This document shows, in pieces, positions 63,070-64,000 of a stretch of DNA of 64,000 nucleotides. The stretch lies in contig OY740769.1 in NCBI GenBank assembly GCA_963513935.1, positions 104,511,762 to 104,575,761 on the forward strand, given 5' to 3'. Source of the DNA: Aphrophora alni (lineage: Eukaryota; Arthropoda; Insecta; Hemiptera; Aphrophoridae). Position 1 is the first letter of the stretch. Each line of letters begins with the position of its first letter. A program made the translations under genes and the position numbers. Below the pieces are notes generated by a model. It did not search any database. It was not told the DNA's origin and saw nothing but the letters and a program-made list of their open reading frames with translations.

Positions 63070-63590
63070 GTAGAAAATAAATTTAAAAGTTACTTCCTAC
63101 ATTTAGTTTTGTATCATTCCTTCAAAAAGTTAAAAGTAATTTTCCAACTACTGTATTTAAAATCGATTTCATAAAACAAATTTAAAAGTTATTTCTAAGC
63201 TTTAATTTTGTTTCGTACCTTAAAATTAAATTTCACAAAATATATTAAAACAATTTTAACTTTATTTCATAAAACATTTACATTTGTAAAATTACTTAAT
63301 TTCATTAAAAATATTAAAAGTAATTTTCAAACTGTACAGTAGATAAAATTCATTTCATAAAACAAATTCAAAGTATCTTCTATACTACTACAACTTTACT
63401 GCATAAAGCAAATTAAAAGTAATTTCCTAAATTTATTTCATAACAAATTAAAAAGAAATTTTCTAACTTATTTCATGAAACAAATCAAAGGTAATTTCCA
63501 GACTTTAGTTCATTAAACAAATTGAAAGTTATTCACTAACTTTATTCAAAATTTATTGCCTAAAAGAAAAAAGTTATTTCTGACTTTATT
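63070..63590. repeat. Highly degenerate AT-rich tandem repeat
   Basis: Wording of the form AAATTAAAAGTAATTTCC, AACTTTATTTCATAAAACA recurs at irregular spacing of about 40-55 bases through the interval. It is a decayed array and abuts the better-preserved one at 63591. Confidence 0.75.
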
Positions 63591-64000
63591 TATATATGTA
63601 TTGTAATACTTGTTTCATCGTCTCAATACTTAGTGTCAATATATAGAATGAAATTAAAGCTTTAGGTTTGTTTTATCATGGTAATACTTAGTGTCAATAT
63701 ATAGAATGAAAAGGAAAATGAACACTTGTTTCATCGTCTCAATACTTATTGTCATTATATAGAATAAATTAAAGATATAGGTTTGTTTCATATACTTAGA
63801 GTCAATATATGGAATGAAAAGGAAAATGAACACTTACATCATCTCAATACTTAGTGTCAATATATAGAATGAATTAAAGATATAGGCTAGGTTTGTTTCA
63901 TCATGGTAATACTTAGTGTCAATATATGGAATGAAAAGGAAAATGAACACTTGTTTCATCGTCTCAATACTTATTGTCATTATATAGAATAAATTAAAGA
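63591..64000. repeat. Tandem array of about 58-bp units in two types, cut by window edge
   Basis: AATACTTAGTGTCAATATATAGAATG recurs in pieces at about 63625, 63683, 63741, 63790, 63846, 63908 and 63966. Units followed by AAAGGAAAATGAACACTTG alternate with units followed by AATTAAAGATATAGG, giving a dimer of about 115-120 bases. The array continues past the right end. Confidence 0.93.

Overview
This window looks like AT-rich, repeat-dense nuclear DNA from an insect. The grounds are degenerate (TTAGG)n repeats, GT-AG introns of several kilobases, insect-type non-LTR and mariner-like transposon remnants, and a Ty3/Gypsy-type element with a tRNA-Lys primer site. A hemipteran is my guess, at low confidence. 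There is no operon-like organisation. I can defend only one host gene, and only part of it.

Host gene: two small exons on the + strand (39194-39275 and 45867-45968) join in frame across a 6.6-kb intron. They encode the N-terminal cytosolic segment of what is probably an SLC36-type proton-coupled amino-acid transporter (pathetic-like). The membrane-spanning exons are not in the window. Two weaker exon-like islands lie on the - strand (57122-57154 and 61632-61668).

Repeats, left to right: a 71-bp array (1-959); a (TG)n tract and a 5S rRNA-derived relic (4.3-4.5 kb); a 330-bp (GA)n tract (6.36-6.68 kb); a 3-kb array of 107-bp units with 643-bp higher-order repeats (8.7-11.75 kb); a composite inverted-repeat DNA element with a nested MITE (14.3-16.7 kb); a fold-back (17.1-17.3 kb); a 65-bp array running into a 1.2-kb GAC/GAA/GAT-rich tract (17.9-19.7 kb); a long imperfect palindrome centred on (TA)n (21.8-22.6 kb); (TTAGG)n (23.3-23.4 kb); a 2.4-kb array of 101-bp units that are themselves trimers of a 33-bp monomer (26.3-28.7 kb); a 41-bp array (31.05-31.88 kb); and degenerate arrays running off the right edge (63.1-64 kb).

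Transposons: two non-LTR retrotransposon relics (about 32.3 and 33.4 kb) and a smaller third one (29.2 kb); a hAT-like transposase scrap (25.3 kb); several fold-back or MITE elements (36.1, 38.3, 41.6-42.2 and 45.3-45.6 kb); a mariner-like deletion derivative with 30-bp terminal repeats and the C-terminus of its transposase (55.39-56.12 kb); and a complete LTR element at 46674-51879. That element has two 1560-bp LTRs differing at only 7 positions by my count, a 4-bp target duplication, an 18-nt primer site, an intact 527-codon gag ORF and only the last ~43 codons of integrase. It is therefore a recent, internally deleted, gag-only derivative, inserted in the sense orientation just downstream of the second transporter exon.

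The most interesting signals are the gag-only element, the nested repeat hierarchies, three loci with a stem-loop motif resembling a hammerhead core (two of them arranged as inverted pairs), the 5S-derived relic, and the strong over-representation of the octamer TAGGCCTA. All assignments come from reading the sequence by eye; no searches were run.
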